Shown: positions 34,147-42,491 of the stretch, piece by piece
Layout: each line of letters starts with the position of its first letter
Numbering within the stretch: position 1 is the first letter of the stretch
Assembly: GCA_031373545.1 (NCBI GenBank)
Contig: JANMMT010000216.1
Span: 1 to 64,000, forward strand
DNA: 64,000 bases
Origin: JADCCX01 sp031373545
GTDB taxonomy: Bacteria > Pseudomonadota > Alphaproteobacteria > Rhizobiales > Beijerinckiaceae
Direction: 5' to 3'
Made by a program: the position numbers and the translations under genes
Notes under the pieces: generated by a model
The model's input: only the letters and a program-made list of their open reading frames with translations
The model's database searches: none
Told to the model about the DNA's origin: nothing

Positions 34147-34167
34147 CTTCTCCCCTTGCAGGAGAAG
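34147..34167. repeat. Short hairpin unit in the ABC operon gap
   Basis: CTTCTCC and GGAGAAG form a perfect seven-base stem around CCTTGCA, and G-rich sequence follows to 34182. The unit resembles the core of a dispersed intergenic palindrome common in Hyphomicrobiales genomes (CTTCTCCCC...GGGAGAAG). Here it lies in the 60 bases between binding-protein and ATPase genes, where it may stabilise the upstream mRNA. The G-run at its end serves as the ribosome site of the ATPase gene. Confidence 0.5.
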
Positions 34168-34191
34168 GGGGGGAAGGGGGAGAACAATCGA

Positions 34192-34986
34192 ATGTCCTTC
34201 ATCGCGCTGACAGATGTGACCCACACCTACGGAGGGCAGGCCGGGGCCTCGGCGACTCTGGCGGTCGAAGGCTTGAGCATCAAGGTCAACGAGGGCGAGT
34301 TCTCCGCCGTCGTTGGCCCCTCTGGCTGTGGCAAATCCACGCTGATGAAGTTGGCGACAGGCCTGCAGTTTCCGCAGAAGGGCACGATCGTCGTGGATGG
34401 CGGCCATGTCGACCGCCCGGTCAAGATCGCCGGCATGGCGTTCCAGAATCCGGTGATGCTGCCGTGGCGCACCGTGCTCGACAACATCATGCTGCCGCTC
34501 GAAATCGTGCAGCCGCATCGCTCGCAGTTGCGGGCCAAAAAGGCCGAGTATATCGCGAAGGCGCAGGATCTGCTCGCGACGGTCGGGCTCAAAGGTCTGG
34601 GCGACAAATTCCCGTGGCAATTGTCCGGCGGCATGCAGCAGCGCGCCTCGCTCTGCCGGTCTCTGATCCATGACCCCAAACTCCTCATGCTGGACGAGCC
34701 GTTCGGCGCGCTCGACGCCTTCACCCGCGAGGAGCTGTGGTGCGTCATTCGCGATCTGCATGCGCTGAAGAAATTCACGGTCGTGCTGGTGACGCATGAT
34801 CTGCGTGAGGCGGTTTTTCTCTCCGACCGTGTGTTCTGCATGAGCGCGCGGCCGGGCAAGGTGATCGCCGAACGGGAGATCAACCTGCCCCGCCCGCGCG
34901 ACCTTGAAGTGACGTACACGCCCCCCTTTGCCGACATCGTGCATGAGCTGCGCGGATTGATCAAAGGCGCGAGGACAGCGACATGA
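34192..34986 (+). CDS. ABC importer ATP-binding protein, SsuB/TauB-like
   Basis: The 264-residue ATPase of the importer has Walker A GPSGCGKST, signature LSGGMQQRASL, Walker B KLLMLDEPFGALD and the switch His in VTHDLREAV, all as in SsuB/TauB/NrtD ATPases. The start at 34192 follows GGGGGAG; an upstream ATG at 34156 would translate the hairpin repeat and is unlikely. Its stop overlaps the permease ATG (ATGA), so the two subunits are made in step. Confidence 0.93.
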   Translation: MSFIALTDVTHTYGGQAGASATLAVEGLSIKVNEGEFSAVVGPSGCGKSTLMKLATGLQFPQKGTIVVDGGHVDRPVKIAGMAFQNPVMLPWRTVLDNIMLPLEIVQPHRSQLRAKKAEYIAKAQDLLATVGLKGLGDKFPWQLSGGMQQRASLCRSLIHDPKLLMLDEPFGALDAFTREELWCVIRDLHALKKFTVVLVTHDLREAVFLSDRVFCMSARPGKVIAEREINLPRPRDLEVTYTPPFADIVHELRGLIKGARTAT

Positions 34987-35750
34987 CCAAGCCTCTTTCG
35001 CAAAAACTTGCGCCACTGCTGTTCACGGTGGGCTTCTTCGTGATTTGGGAAGTCGCATGCCGGGTCCTGAAGGTGTCCAGCTTTCTTGTGCCCACGCCCA
35101 CGGCAGTGTTCGGTGCCATGGTGCAATACCAGTGGCCGCTGCTGCGCGGCGCTGGACACACGCTGTGGATGACCCTGCTCGGCTTTGGGCTGTCCATCGT
35201 CTTCAGCGTGCTTGTGGGGCTGATCATCGGCTCCTCCCGCTTTCTCTATGCCGGGCTCAATCCGCTGCTGGTGGGTTTCAACTCCATTCCGAAGGTGGCG
35301 GTGGTGCCGCTGCTGGTGATCTGGTTCGGCGTCGGCTGGCTGCCACCGGTCATCACGGCGTTTGTCATTTCGTTCTTTCCCATCGTGGTGAATGTCGCCA
35401 CGGGCTTGGCCACCATCGAGCCCGAAACCGAGGACGTGATGAAGGCGCTTGGCGCGTCGCGTTTCGACATCATGTGGAAGGTCGGCATACCGCGCTCGCT
35501 GCCCTATTTTTTTGGCTCGCTCAAAGTGGCCGTGACACTGGCTTACGTCGGCTGCGTGATCGGCGAGCAGATCGGCTCCAACTATGGCCTCGGCAATCTG
35601 ATCAGCCGTGCTGCGCCCGATTTTAACACGCCGCTGCTGTTTGCAGCCCTGCTGGTGCTGGCGGTGTTGGGCGTGGCATTGGTGGTTATTGTCGATATCA
35701 TCGAAAATCGCACGACGGGTTGGGCCAAGCGCAGCGGATTTGGCGCCTAG
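34983..35750 (+). CDS. ABC importer permease, SsuC/TauC-like
   Basis: A 255-residue inner-membrane protein with six helices, a BPD_transp_1 domain and the cytoplasmic EAA loop (DVMKALGASRFDIMWKVGIP near 152-171) that couples to the ATPase. It completes the importer begun at 33076; the substrate remains unknown. The four-base overlap with the ATPase gene indicates coupling. An intergenic gap of 92 bases separates it from rsh. Confidence 0.93.
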   Translation: MTKPLSQKLAPLLFTVGFFVIWEVACRVLKVSSFLVPTPTAVFGAMVQYQWPLLRGAGHTLWMTLLGFGLSIVFSVLVGLIIGSSRFLYAGLNPLLVGFNSIPKVAVVPLLVIWFGVGWLPPVITAFVISFFPIVVNVATGLATIEPETEDVMKALGASRFDIMWKVGIPRSLPYFFGSLKVAVTLAYVGCVIGEQIGSNYGLGNLISRAAPDFNTPLLFAALLVLAVLGVALVVIVDIIENRTTGWAKRSGFGA

Positions 35751-35842
35751 GTGACACTCTGCGGCACTGTTTGGCCTTGCGGACCGGCTCTGTGACCCCG
35801 TATCTCTGACAGACACGAGCCAGAGAGGGCCAGACCACCCCG

Positions 35843-38044
35843 ATGATGCGTCAGTATGAATTGGTCGAGCGGGTCAAGAGTTACAACCCGCGCGCCGACG
35901 AGGCGCTTCTGAACCGCGCCTATGTCTACGCCATGAAGGCTCATGGCACGCAAAAGCGCGCTTCTGGCGATCCTTACATTGCGCATCCGCTGGAAGTTGC
36001 GGCCATTCTAACAGAGATGAAGCTGGATGACGCGACCATCGTCGCAGCTGTGCTTCATGATACCATTGAGGACACCGAGGCGACGCGCGAGGAGATCGAC
36101 AGGCTGTTCGGCGAGGAAATCGGCGCGCTTGTCGATGGGCTGACCAAGATCAAAAAGCTCGACCTTGTCTCGAAGAAAGCCGCGCAGGCGGAAAATCTCC
36201 GCAAGCTGCTCATCGCGATTTCGGCGGACGTGCGCGTGCTGCTCGTCAAGCTGGCGGACCGCCTGCACAACATGCGCACGCTGCATTACGTGCCGCCGGC
36301 CAAGCGCCTGCGCATTGCGGAGGAAACACTCGACATCTATGCGCCGCTCGCGGGCCGCATGGGCATGCAGGAGGTGCGCCACGAGTTGGAAAACCTGGCA
36401 TTCAGCCATTTCAACCCCGAGGGTTTTGCGCTGGTGAGCGCTCGTCTTCAAGAGCTGGCGGAAAAGAACAAGGGTCTGATTGCGCGCATCGAGCAGGAGT
36501 TGGATGCGAAATTGCAAGCGCAGGGGATCAAGGGCGAGGTCGAGGGACGCCAGAAATCGCCCTACTCGATCTGGAAGAAGATGGAGCGCAAGGCCATCGC
36601 CTTCGAGCAGCTGTCGGACCTTTTCGGCTTCCGCCTGATGGTCAACACGGTGGTGGATTGCTACCGCGCGCTGGGCCTCGTGCATGTGAACTGGCCGATG
36701 GTGCCGGGGCGTTTCAAGGATTACATTTCGACGCCCAAGAGCAACGATTACCGCTCGCTCCACACCACCGTGATCGGCCCCGGCAGCCAGCGCGTCGAAT
36801 TGCAGATCCGCACCTACGAGATGCACCAGATCGCGGAGTATGGCATCGCGGCGCATGCGGTCTACAAGGATGGGGTCGAGTTCCGGCCCGAGGGCGGGTT
36901 GTCCGATTCCAACGCCTACCGCTGGTTGCGGCGCACCATCGATGCGCTGGCGGAAGGCGACAGTCCGGAGGAATTTCTCGAACACACCAAGCTGGAGTTG
37001 TTCCACGACCAGGTTTTTTGCTTCACGCCCAAGGGCGCATTGATCGCGTTGCCGCGCGGCGCGACGCCCATCGACTTTGCCTTTGCGGTGCACAGCGCGG
37101 TCGGCAACGAAGCGGTGGGCTGCCGCATCAACGGGCGCGTGGGTCCGCTGCTGTCGGAGTTGCAGAACGGCGACGAGGTCGAGATCATCCGCGCGGCGGG
37201 TCACACGCCGCCCGCAGCCTGGGAAAAGGCCGTGGTCACAGGCAAGGCGCGCGCCAGCATCCGCCGTGCCACGCGCGATGCCGTGAAAGCGCAGTATGTG
37301 GGTCTGGGCCGCCAGATCGTGGAACGCGCCTTCGCGCGCATCGGCAAGACCTATTCGGAAGTGAAGCTGAAAGCCGCGCTTTCCCGCCTCGCGCGCACCA
37401 GCGTTGACGACGTGCTCTCCGCTGTCGGCCGGGGCGAAATGATGTCGCCCGATGTGGTGCGGGCGGTGTTCCCCGATTTCAAGGAGCAGCCCGTGGCCGG
37501 GCCGGAGACCGATGGCAAGGGCGGTTGGTTCGGGCTGGAAAAAGGCGAAAACCTCAAGTTCAAGGTGCCGGGCGACAATGCGGACGAGACAACATCCATC
37601 CCCATTCGGGGCTTGCAGGGCAATCTACCCGTCAAGTTCGCCGAGAACGGCGGCGCGGTTCCCGGCGACCGGATCGTCGGCATCCTGTCGCCGGGTGTCG
37701 GCATCACGATCTATCCGATCCAATCGCCAGCCCTGGCGGATTTTGACGATCAGCCCGATCGCTGGCTCGATGTGCGTTGGGACATCGATGCGCACAACCG
37801 CGCGCGTTTCCCCGCGCAGCTTCTTGTTTCAGTCATCAACGAGCCTGGTGCGCTTGCAGATATCGCCCGCGTCATCGGCGACAGCGACGCCAACATCGAC
37901 AACATCACCATGCAGGCAAGGTCGCCGGAATTTCGGGAGATCCTGCTCGACGTTGAGGTCTGGGATTTGAAACAACTCAATGCCGTGGTCGCAGAATTGA
38001 AGGCGAAACCGGGAATCTCCCGTGTGCAGCGTGTGAACGGCTGA
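35843..38044 (+). CDS. rsh: Bifunctional (p)ppGpp synthetase/hydrolase (RelA/SpoT homologue)
   Basis: Rsh makes and destroys the alarmone (p)ppGpp in response to starvation. The 733-residue protein has the hydrolase HD domain with HDTIEDT (His72, Asp73), an intact synthetase domain (about 230-370; KSPYSIWKKMERK and DLFGFRLMV), the TGS domain (VFCFTPKGALIALPRGATP, from about 389) and a C-terminal ACT domain (about 655-733; INEPGALADIARVIGD). Both catalytic halves look complete, as expected when a genome has a single Rsh. ATG 35843 and 35846 are both possible. It appears to be a single-gene unit. Confidence 0.96.
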   Translation: MMRQYELVERVKSYNPRADEALLNRAYVYAMKAHGTQKRASGDPYIAHPLEVAAILTEMKLDDATIVAAVLHDTIEDTEATREEIDRLFGEEIGALVDGLTKIKKLDLVSKKAAQAENLRKLLIAISADVRVLLVKLADRLHNMRTLHYVPPAKRLRIAEETLDIYAPLAGRMGMQEVRHELENLAFSHFNPEGFALVSARLQELAEKNKGLIARIEQELDAKLQAQGIKGEVEGRQKSPYSIWKKMERKAIAFEQLSDLFGFRLMVNTVVDCYRALGLVHVNWPMVPGRFKDYISTPKSNDYRSLHTTVIGPGSQRVELQIRTYEMHQIAEYGIAAHAVYKDGVEFRPEGGLSDSNAYRWLRRTIDALAEGDSPEEFLEHTKLELFHDQVFCFTPKGALIALPRGATPIDFAFAVHSAVGNEAVGCRINGRVGPLLSELQNGDEVEIIRAAGHTPPAAWEKAVVTGKARASIRRATRDAVKAQYVGLGRQIVERAFARIGKTYSEVKLKAALSRLARTSVDDVLSAVGRGEMMSPDVVRAVFPDFKEQPVAGPETDGKGGWFGLEKGENLKFKVPGDNADETTSIPIRGLQGNLPVKFAENGGAVPGDRIVGILSPGVGITIYPIQSPALADFDDQPDRWLDVRWDIDAHNRARFPAQLLVSVINEPGALADIARVIGDSDANIDNITMQARSPEFREILLDVEVWDLKQLNAVVAELKAKPGISRVQRVNG

Positions 38045-38148
38045 GAGCGCCCGCCGCTCGGTTCTGTGCCCGGCGGTTTTGACTGCTGATTCCGGGATGA
38101 AACTGTTTTGGTGCATGAATCTCCTTGGCGGTATGGTCGATCCTGTGA

Positions 38149-38163
38149 TTAACGTTTTGTTAG
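38149..38163. promoter_or_regulatory. Possible CtrA-like box upstream of the OmpA/repeat gene
   Basis: TTAA, seven bases, then TTAG: one mismatch from the alphaproteobacterial CtrA consensus TTAA-N7-TTAA. It lies about 90 bases before the likely start codon of the envelope gene at 38251. A match this short can occur by chance, so this is only a candidate. Confidence 0.25.
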
Positions 38164-38250
38164 GGCAGGTGCTTGCGCAAGCAGGGCAATGACGGCGTTT
38201 ATGCAAACACCCAACCCGTGTCTTTCCTTTACAGGCCGTTTGGGGGCTTC

Positions 38251-40089
38251 ATGATGTGTCAACCGAAAAAATGGTGGTGGGGTCTGCCGATCCTCGCCTT
38301 GCTCTGGTTTCTCGCGGGGCAATTTCGCAATGATCCGATCCAGACGGATCTCGTGGTCAGAGGCAGCACGTCTCTGGCATCAGCCGGCTACCCATGGGCA
38401 AAGGTGACGATCGAGGGCCGCGATGCAACGCTGACCGGCGTTTCGCCGACGCCCGAGGCGCGCACGGCCGCTGCCGATTCAGCATTCAAGACATTCGGCA
38501 TTCGCCTCGTGAATGACGGCTCGACCGTGATGGCGGAGGCCAAGCCGTGGCTGTGGTCGGCCACGCGAGAAGCCGGCAAGATCACGCTGGGCGGATTTGT
38601 GGCCGATGAAGCGGCACGCACCAAGCTGATTGCCGACACGCGCGCGGCTGTGCCCGGCGCCGAAATCATCGATCAGATGAAGCTCGCCCGCGGTGTTACG
38701 CCGACATTCAGCGCTGCCTCGGCTTACACGCTTGCGCAACTCGCACGCCTGCCCGACGGCAAGGCCACTTTGTCGGATGCGACCCTCACGATCACCGGCA
38801 GCGCACCTTCGCTGGATATCTACCGTGCGGCAACGGCGGCTGGCCTGCCCCAGGGCCTCGCGGGCTCGGTGCAAATTGGTCTTCCGGTGGTGCGCCCCTA
38901 CCTCTGGCAGGCGCAGAAGGAGGGCGCGACCATCACGCTGACCGGTCTTGTGCCATCAGCAGATGTCAAAGCCAGACTTGCAGAGGGCGCACGCGCCGCT
39001 GCCCCAAACGCCACCGTGGTGGATCGCCTGCAGCTTGCGGGCGGCGCACCCAGCGGGCTTGATGGCATGGCAGCTGCCGCATTCGGTCACCTCGCGCGTC
39101 TCACCTCGGGCATCGCGAGCCTGACGGACGCCGCGTACACCATCAACGGTGTTGCGGGAACGGCCGACAATTTTGCGGCTGTGACACAGGCCGTCCGTGC
39201 CTTGCCGCCGGGTTTCAGCCTCGCGCGCTCGGACATCAGCGCACCGACGATCAACCCTTACACTTGGTCCGCAACGCGCAATGGCCCCGCCATCACGCTT
39301 TCGGGATATGTGCCGACGGCAGCCGTTCGTGAGGCCAATGTGGCCGCCGCGCGCACGGCGGTGCCCAATGCCATGATCACCGATCAGCAGTCCCTCGGCG
39401 CGGGCGCACCCAATGGCTTCCAGGCCATGACGGCCTACGCCCTGGGCCAGCTCGGCCAGCTGACCAACGGCGTTGCGAGCCTTTCCAACACGCTCTTCAC
39501 AATCACCGGTGCCGCTCCTTCCCCCGCCACGCGCGATCAAATGATGGGCACGGCTTCCGCTCTGCCCACCGGCTTTGCCTTGGCGCGGCGGGAGATCACG
39601 GCCCCCGCTGTGATACCGACGGCACCGCCCCCGCCTGCGCCGGCCGAAGTGACGCTGGCGGCCCCGGCCCTGCCGCCGTTGCCGGTCGTGCCTGTGCCGC
39701 TTCTGGCTCCGGCACCTGTTGTGGTGACGCGTGATGACTGCCAGGCGCGCTTCAATGCGCTGCTTGCGGAATCGATCCTCTTCGCGACCAACAGCGACGA
39801 GATTCAGCCCGTGTCGTACCTTTTGCTCGGCCGCCTCGGCACCGTGGCCAAAGCTTGCCCCGGCAAGGAAATCGAAATCGGGGCACACACTGATACGGAC
39901 GGCTCTCCAGCCTACAACATCGACCTTTCGCAGCGCCGGGCAGCCAGCGTGCGCGAGTTCCTGATTCGCGATGGTGTTGCTGCGGCATCACTCAAGTCCG
40001 TCGGTTATGGCGAAGTGAAGCCGATCGCACCCAATGACTCAGCAGCCAACAAGGCGAAGAACCGCCGCGTTGAATTCACCGTGAAGTGA
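38251..40089 (+). CDS. Envelope protein: membrane anchor, BON-like repeats, OmpA C-terminal domain
   Basis: A 612-residue protein with a short basic start and one helix (about 9-23, GLPILALLWFLAG), then a repeat region, a Pro/Ala linker (about 455-490) and an OmpA peptidoglycan-binding domain (about 497-612, with FATNSDEIQP, IEIGAHTDTDGSP, LSQRRAASVREFL, GYGEVKPI and NRRVEF). I count three full repeats of about 118 residues, at 99-215, 216-335 and 336-455, each with P-Y-x-W-x-A, ITLxGxVP and a second strand-like ITGxA block, plus a half unit at 50-98. The pattern recalls BON domains, and the order anchor-BON-OmpA recalls mycobacterial ArfA; this is an inference. The ATG at 38251 follows a GGGGG run; ATG 38254 is also possible. 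The next gene carries one more copy of the same repeat. Confidence 0.85.
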   Translation: MMCQPKKWWWGLPILALLWFLAGQFRNDPIQTDLVVRGSTSLASAGYPWAKVTIEGRDATLTGVSPTPEARTAAADSAFKTFGIRLVNDGSTVMAEAKPWLWSATREAGKITLGGFVADEAARTKLIADTRAAVPGAEIIDQMKLARGVTPTFSAASAYTLAQLARLPDGKATLSDATLTITGSAPSLDIYRAATAAGLPQGLAGSVQIGLPVVRPYLWQAQKEGATITLTGLVPSADVKARLAEGARAAAPNATVVDRLQLAGGAPSGLDGMAAAAFGHLARLTSGIASLTDAAYTINGVAGTADNFAAVTQAVRALPPGFSLARSDISAPTINPYTWSATRNGPAITLSGYVPTAAVREANVAAARTAVPNAMITDQQSLGAGAPNGFQAMTAYALGQLGQLTNGVASLSNTLFTITGAAPSPATRDQMMGTASALPTGFALARREITAPAVIPTAPPPPAPAEVTLAAPALPPLPVVPVPLLAPAPVVVTRDDCQARFNALLAESILFATNSDEIQPVSYLLLGRLGTVAKACPGKEIEIGAHTDTDGSPAYNIDLSQRRAASVREFLIRDGVAAASLKSVGYGEVKPIAPNDSAANKAKNRRVEFTVK

Positions 40090-40102
40090 GAGGAATCGAT
40101 CC

Positions 40103-41386
40103 ATGTGGTATCTGACGACAACTCTCATCTGGTGGCTTCTGGCTGCTCTCGCTCTTGGTGTCGTGGTGGGTTGGTTCTCCTGCCGCCACGAACCGCGCAA
40201 GGATGGCCTGGGCTGGGTCGGCCTGGCGCTGATCGCATTCATCATCGGCCTGTTCGTGAGCGCTCTCACGCTCATCAAGGGCAAGGCCGGACTCTGGTTC
40301 GATACGGCCATGCTGTTTGCGGCGGCGTATTTCATCGGCTGCTGCATCGGCTGTCTCTTTGGCCGGCAAGCGGTGGCGGCCGTGCCCGCGGCATCGGTTG
40401 CGGCGCCTGTGGCCGCGGCAGTGATGGCAAAACCTGCGCCGGTCGCAGCTGCGCCTGCTGCCATTCGTCCCTATCAATGGCAGGCCGCCAAGGATGGAAC
40501 AGCTGTAACGCTGACCGGCTACGTGCCGACGGATGATGTGCGCGGCAAGGTCGTTGCTTCGGCGAAAGCGGCGCTGGCTCCTTCACCGATCGTCGACAAG
40601 TTGCAGATTGGCGCGGGTGCACCTGCAAACATGGACGGCATGGCGGCGACCGCTTTCGGTCATCTGGCCAAGCTCGACAAGGGCATCGCCAGCCTGATCG
40701 ACACGAAGTATACGCTGACCGGCATTGCGGGCACGCAGCCCAACTATGACGGTGTCATGGGCATGGTGAAGACGTTGCCGTCAGGCTTCAGCCTGGCAAA
40801 GGCGGACATCGTTGCACCGCCTGCGCCCAAGGTTGCCGCGCCAGCGCCCAAACCTGCTGCACTCAAACCTGCCGTTCCCAAACCTGCCGTCACCAAACCA
40901 GCTCCCGCTCCTGTTGCTGTCAAAGCCCCTGAGCCTGCGGCTGCGCCAAAGATCGAGGGTGAAGACAAGGTGCCTGGCCGGCGTCCCGCTGGCCTGGTGG
41001 GTCCGCGCGGCGGTGTGGCGGATGATCTTAAGCGCATCCGCGGCATCGGCCGTCAGAACGAGGGACGGCTGCACGGTCTGGGCATCTGGCACTTTGATCA
41101 GGTTGCGTCCTGGGTGAAGGATGAGGCGCTCTGGGTTGGCAGCTACCTCGCCTTTCCTGGGCGCATCGAGCGCGAAGAATGGATCAAGCAGGCGAAAACA
41201 TTGGCCGCCGGCAAGGAGACCGAGTTCTCCAGGCGTGTCGCCAAAGGCAAGGTCGCCACATCGCAGGATGATGGCAAGACGGGCCAATCCAATGTGGAGG
41301 TCGTCAAGCCCCTGCGCGCCGTGGCCGGCAAAGCACCCGCAAAAGCAACGCCTGCCAAACCAGCACCCGCCAAACCCAAGAAGTAA
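40103..41386 (+). CDS. Membrane protein with one BON-like repeat and a NuoE-tail-like helix-hairpin-helix module
   Basis: A 427-residue protein starting 13 bases after the OmpA/repeat gene, with GAGAGGAA as ribosome site. It has three membrane helices (about 8-25, 38-57, 66-86), an Ala/Pro linker, one repeat at 122-237 that closely resembles those of the upstream protein (PYQWQAAKDG, VTLTGYVPTDDVR, GAPANMDGMAATAFGHLAKL, LPSGFSLAKADI), a Pro/Lys/Ala-rich linker (238-290), and a compact domain at about 305-370 with DDLKRIRGIGRQNEGRL and LGIWHFDQVASW. That last domain is the helix-hairpin-helix type found on C-terminal extensions of alphaproteobacterial NuoE and some ribosomal and phasin-like proteins. 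The tail is Lys/Ala/Pro-rich. Function unknown; probably works with its neighbour. Confidence 0.8.
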   Translation: MWYLTTTLIWWLLAALALGVVVGWFSCRHEPRKDGLGWVGLALIAFIIGLFVSALTLIKGKAGLWFDTAMLFAAAYFIGCCIGCLFGRQAVAAVPAASVAAPVAAAVMAKPAPVAAAPAAIRPYQWQAAKDGTAVTLTGYVPTDDVRGKVVASAKAALAPSPIVDKLQIGAGAPANMDGMAATAFGHLAKLDKGIASLIDTKYTLTGIAGTQPNYDGVMGMVKTLPSGFSLAKADIVAPPAPKVAAPAPKPAALKPAVPKPAVTKPAPAPVAVKAPEPAAAPKIEGEDKVPGRRPAGLVGPRGGVADDLKRIRGIGRQNEGRLHGLGIWHFDQVASWVKDEALWVGSYLAFPGRIEREEWIKQAKTLAAGKETEFSRRVAKGKVATSQDDGKTGQSNVEVVKPLRAVAGKAPAKATPAKPAPAKPKK

Positions 41387-41402
41387 TCTGGCCCGGAAAT
41401 GA

Positions 41403-41424
41403 TCTGATCCGGAAGTGGATCAGA
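41403..41424 (+). repeat. Inverted repeat after the membrane-protein gene
   Basis: TCTGATCC and GGATCAGA are perfect arms around six bases, lying 20 bases after the stop codon at 41386. No T-run follows. It may be a 3' mRNA hairpin protecting the transcript that then ends at the strong terminator near 41470. Confidence 0.4.
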
Positions 41425-41469
41425 CCTTGCAACTCTGCCGCAAACCCGGTCACGGGCTTCGGCACAATC

Positions 41470-41502
41470 AAAAAAGGGCGCCTCGTAGGGGCGCCCTTTT
41501 TT
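41470..41502. terminator. Bidirectional Rho-independent terminator
   Basis: A 13-base perfect stem, AAAAAAGGGCGCC pairing with GGCGCCCTTTTTT around a seven-base loop, stands between the end of the plus-strand membrane-protein gene and the end of the minus-strand pssA gene. Each strand shows a GC stem followed by six T, so it should stop transcription from both sides. Confidence 0.92.
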
Positions 41503-41534
41503 CCTGGAACAGCACCGGATGATTCCCGCTGGTG

Positions 41535-42386
41535 CTAGACCTTCGGTGCATCCGCGCCGGTGAGTGCCTGTGTTTTTTCGGCTTGCCAGGCCTTGTTGAG
41601 GGTGCGGTAGCGGGCAACCCCCACGGGGATCAGCGCGAGATAGATGAGGATCAATCCCGCCAGCGTCTCAAATGTGTGCATGAACAAAAGCGCCACCAAT
41701 GCCACTGCCCCTGTGAACACCAACAGGACATAGCGCCGATCAATGGTCATGCTGATCTTCTTCGATGACACGGTCGGAATGGTGCTAACCGTGAAAAATG
41801 CGATCAGAAGCGTGTAGACAAGAACCATTACAGGCAGGCCGGGAAAGCTGGGGAAGCCCGCGAGCGTGGCATAAAGGGGCAGCATCACGCAGGCCGCGCC
41901 CATGGGTGCCGGCATGCCGACGAAGAAGCCCTTCATCCATTCGGGACGGTTAGGGTCATCGAGCATCACGTTGAAGCGCGCGAGGCGCAGCACCATGGCG
42001 ATGGCGAAGACGAGGCAGACAATCCACCCCAGTGATTTCAGATCTTTCAAAACCCAGAAATACAGCACGAGCGCCGGAACGCAGCCGAAGTTGACAAAAT
42101 CGGCGAGCGAATCCAGCTCAGCACCAAAGCGCGATGTGCCCTTGAGCAGACGCGCCAGATTGCCGTCGATGCCATCCAGAAATGCTGCGACCAGAATGGC
42201 ATAGACCGCAGCTTCGAAGCGCCCCTCGATGGCAAGGCGGATCGCCGTCAGTCCGAGGCACAGCGCCAGCAATGTAACGAGATTGGGGATGAGCACGCGC
42301 AATGGAATGGGCTGAAAACGCCGCTTCCGGGGCTCGTCAGCATCAGGCTGGAAAGGGGGGAACAGTTCGCCGATGGGATCGCTCAT
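41535..42386 (-). CDS. pssA: CDP-diacylglycerol-serine O-phosphatidyltransferase
   Basis: PssA makes phosphatidylserine from CDP-diacylglycerol and serine at the inner membrane. The 283-residue protein is a CDP-alcohol phosphatidyltransferase with about eight helices and the family motif DG-x2-AR-x8-G-x3-D-x3-D, seen here as DGIDGNLARLL followed by FGAELDSLADF. The N-terminus PIPLRVLIPNLVTLLALCLG is typical for the type found in Hyphomicrobiales. It follows psd on the same strand after 105 bases, so precursor synthesis and decarboxylation are encoded together. Confidence 0.95.
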   Translation of the reverse strand: MSDPIGELFPPFQPDADEPRKRRFQPIPLRVLIPNLVTLLALCLGLTAIRLAIEGRFEAAVYAILVAAFLDGIDGNLARLLKGTSRFGAELDSLADFVNFGCVPALVLYFWVLKDLKSLGWIVCLVFAIAMVLRLARFNVMLDDPNRPEWMKGFFVGMPAPMGAACVMLPLYATLAGFPSFPGLPVMVLVYTLLIAFFTVSTIPTVSSKKISMTIDRRYVLLVFTGAVALVALLFMHTFETLAGLILIYLALIPVGVARYRTLNKAWQAEKTQALTGADAPKV

Positions 42387-42491
42387 GGCGCGGACTTAAG
42401 CCCATCCCGCACAAAAGGAAAAGGGCCAGAGCATTTTCAAGCGATGTGCGGACCGGTTCGCATTGGGAAAATGCGACAATGAAACTTAAGC

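Noticed and set aside
34146..34182. Possible intrinsic terminator between the importer binding-protein and ATPase genes
   Set aside because: The hairpin is followed by a G-run and not a T-run; it fits a stabilising repeat better.
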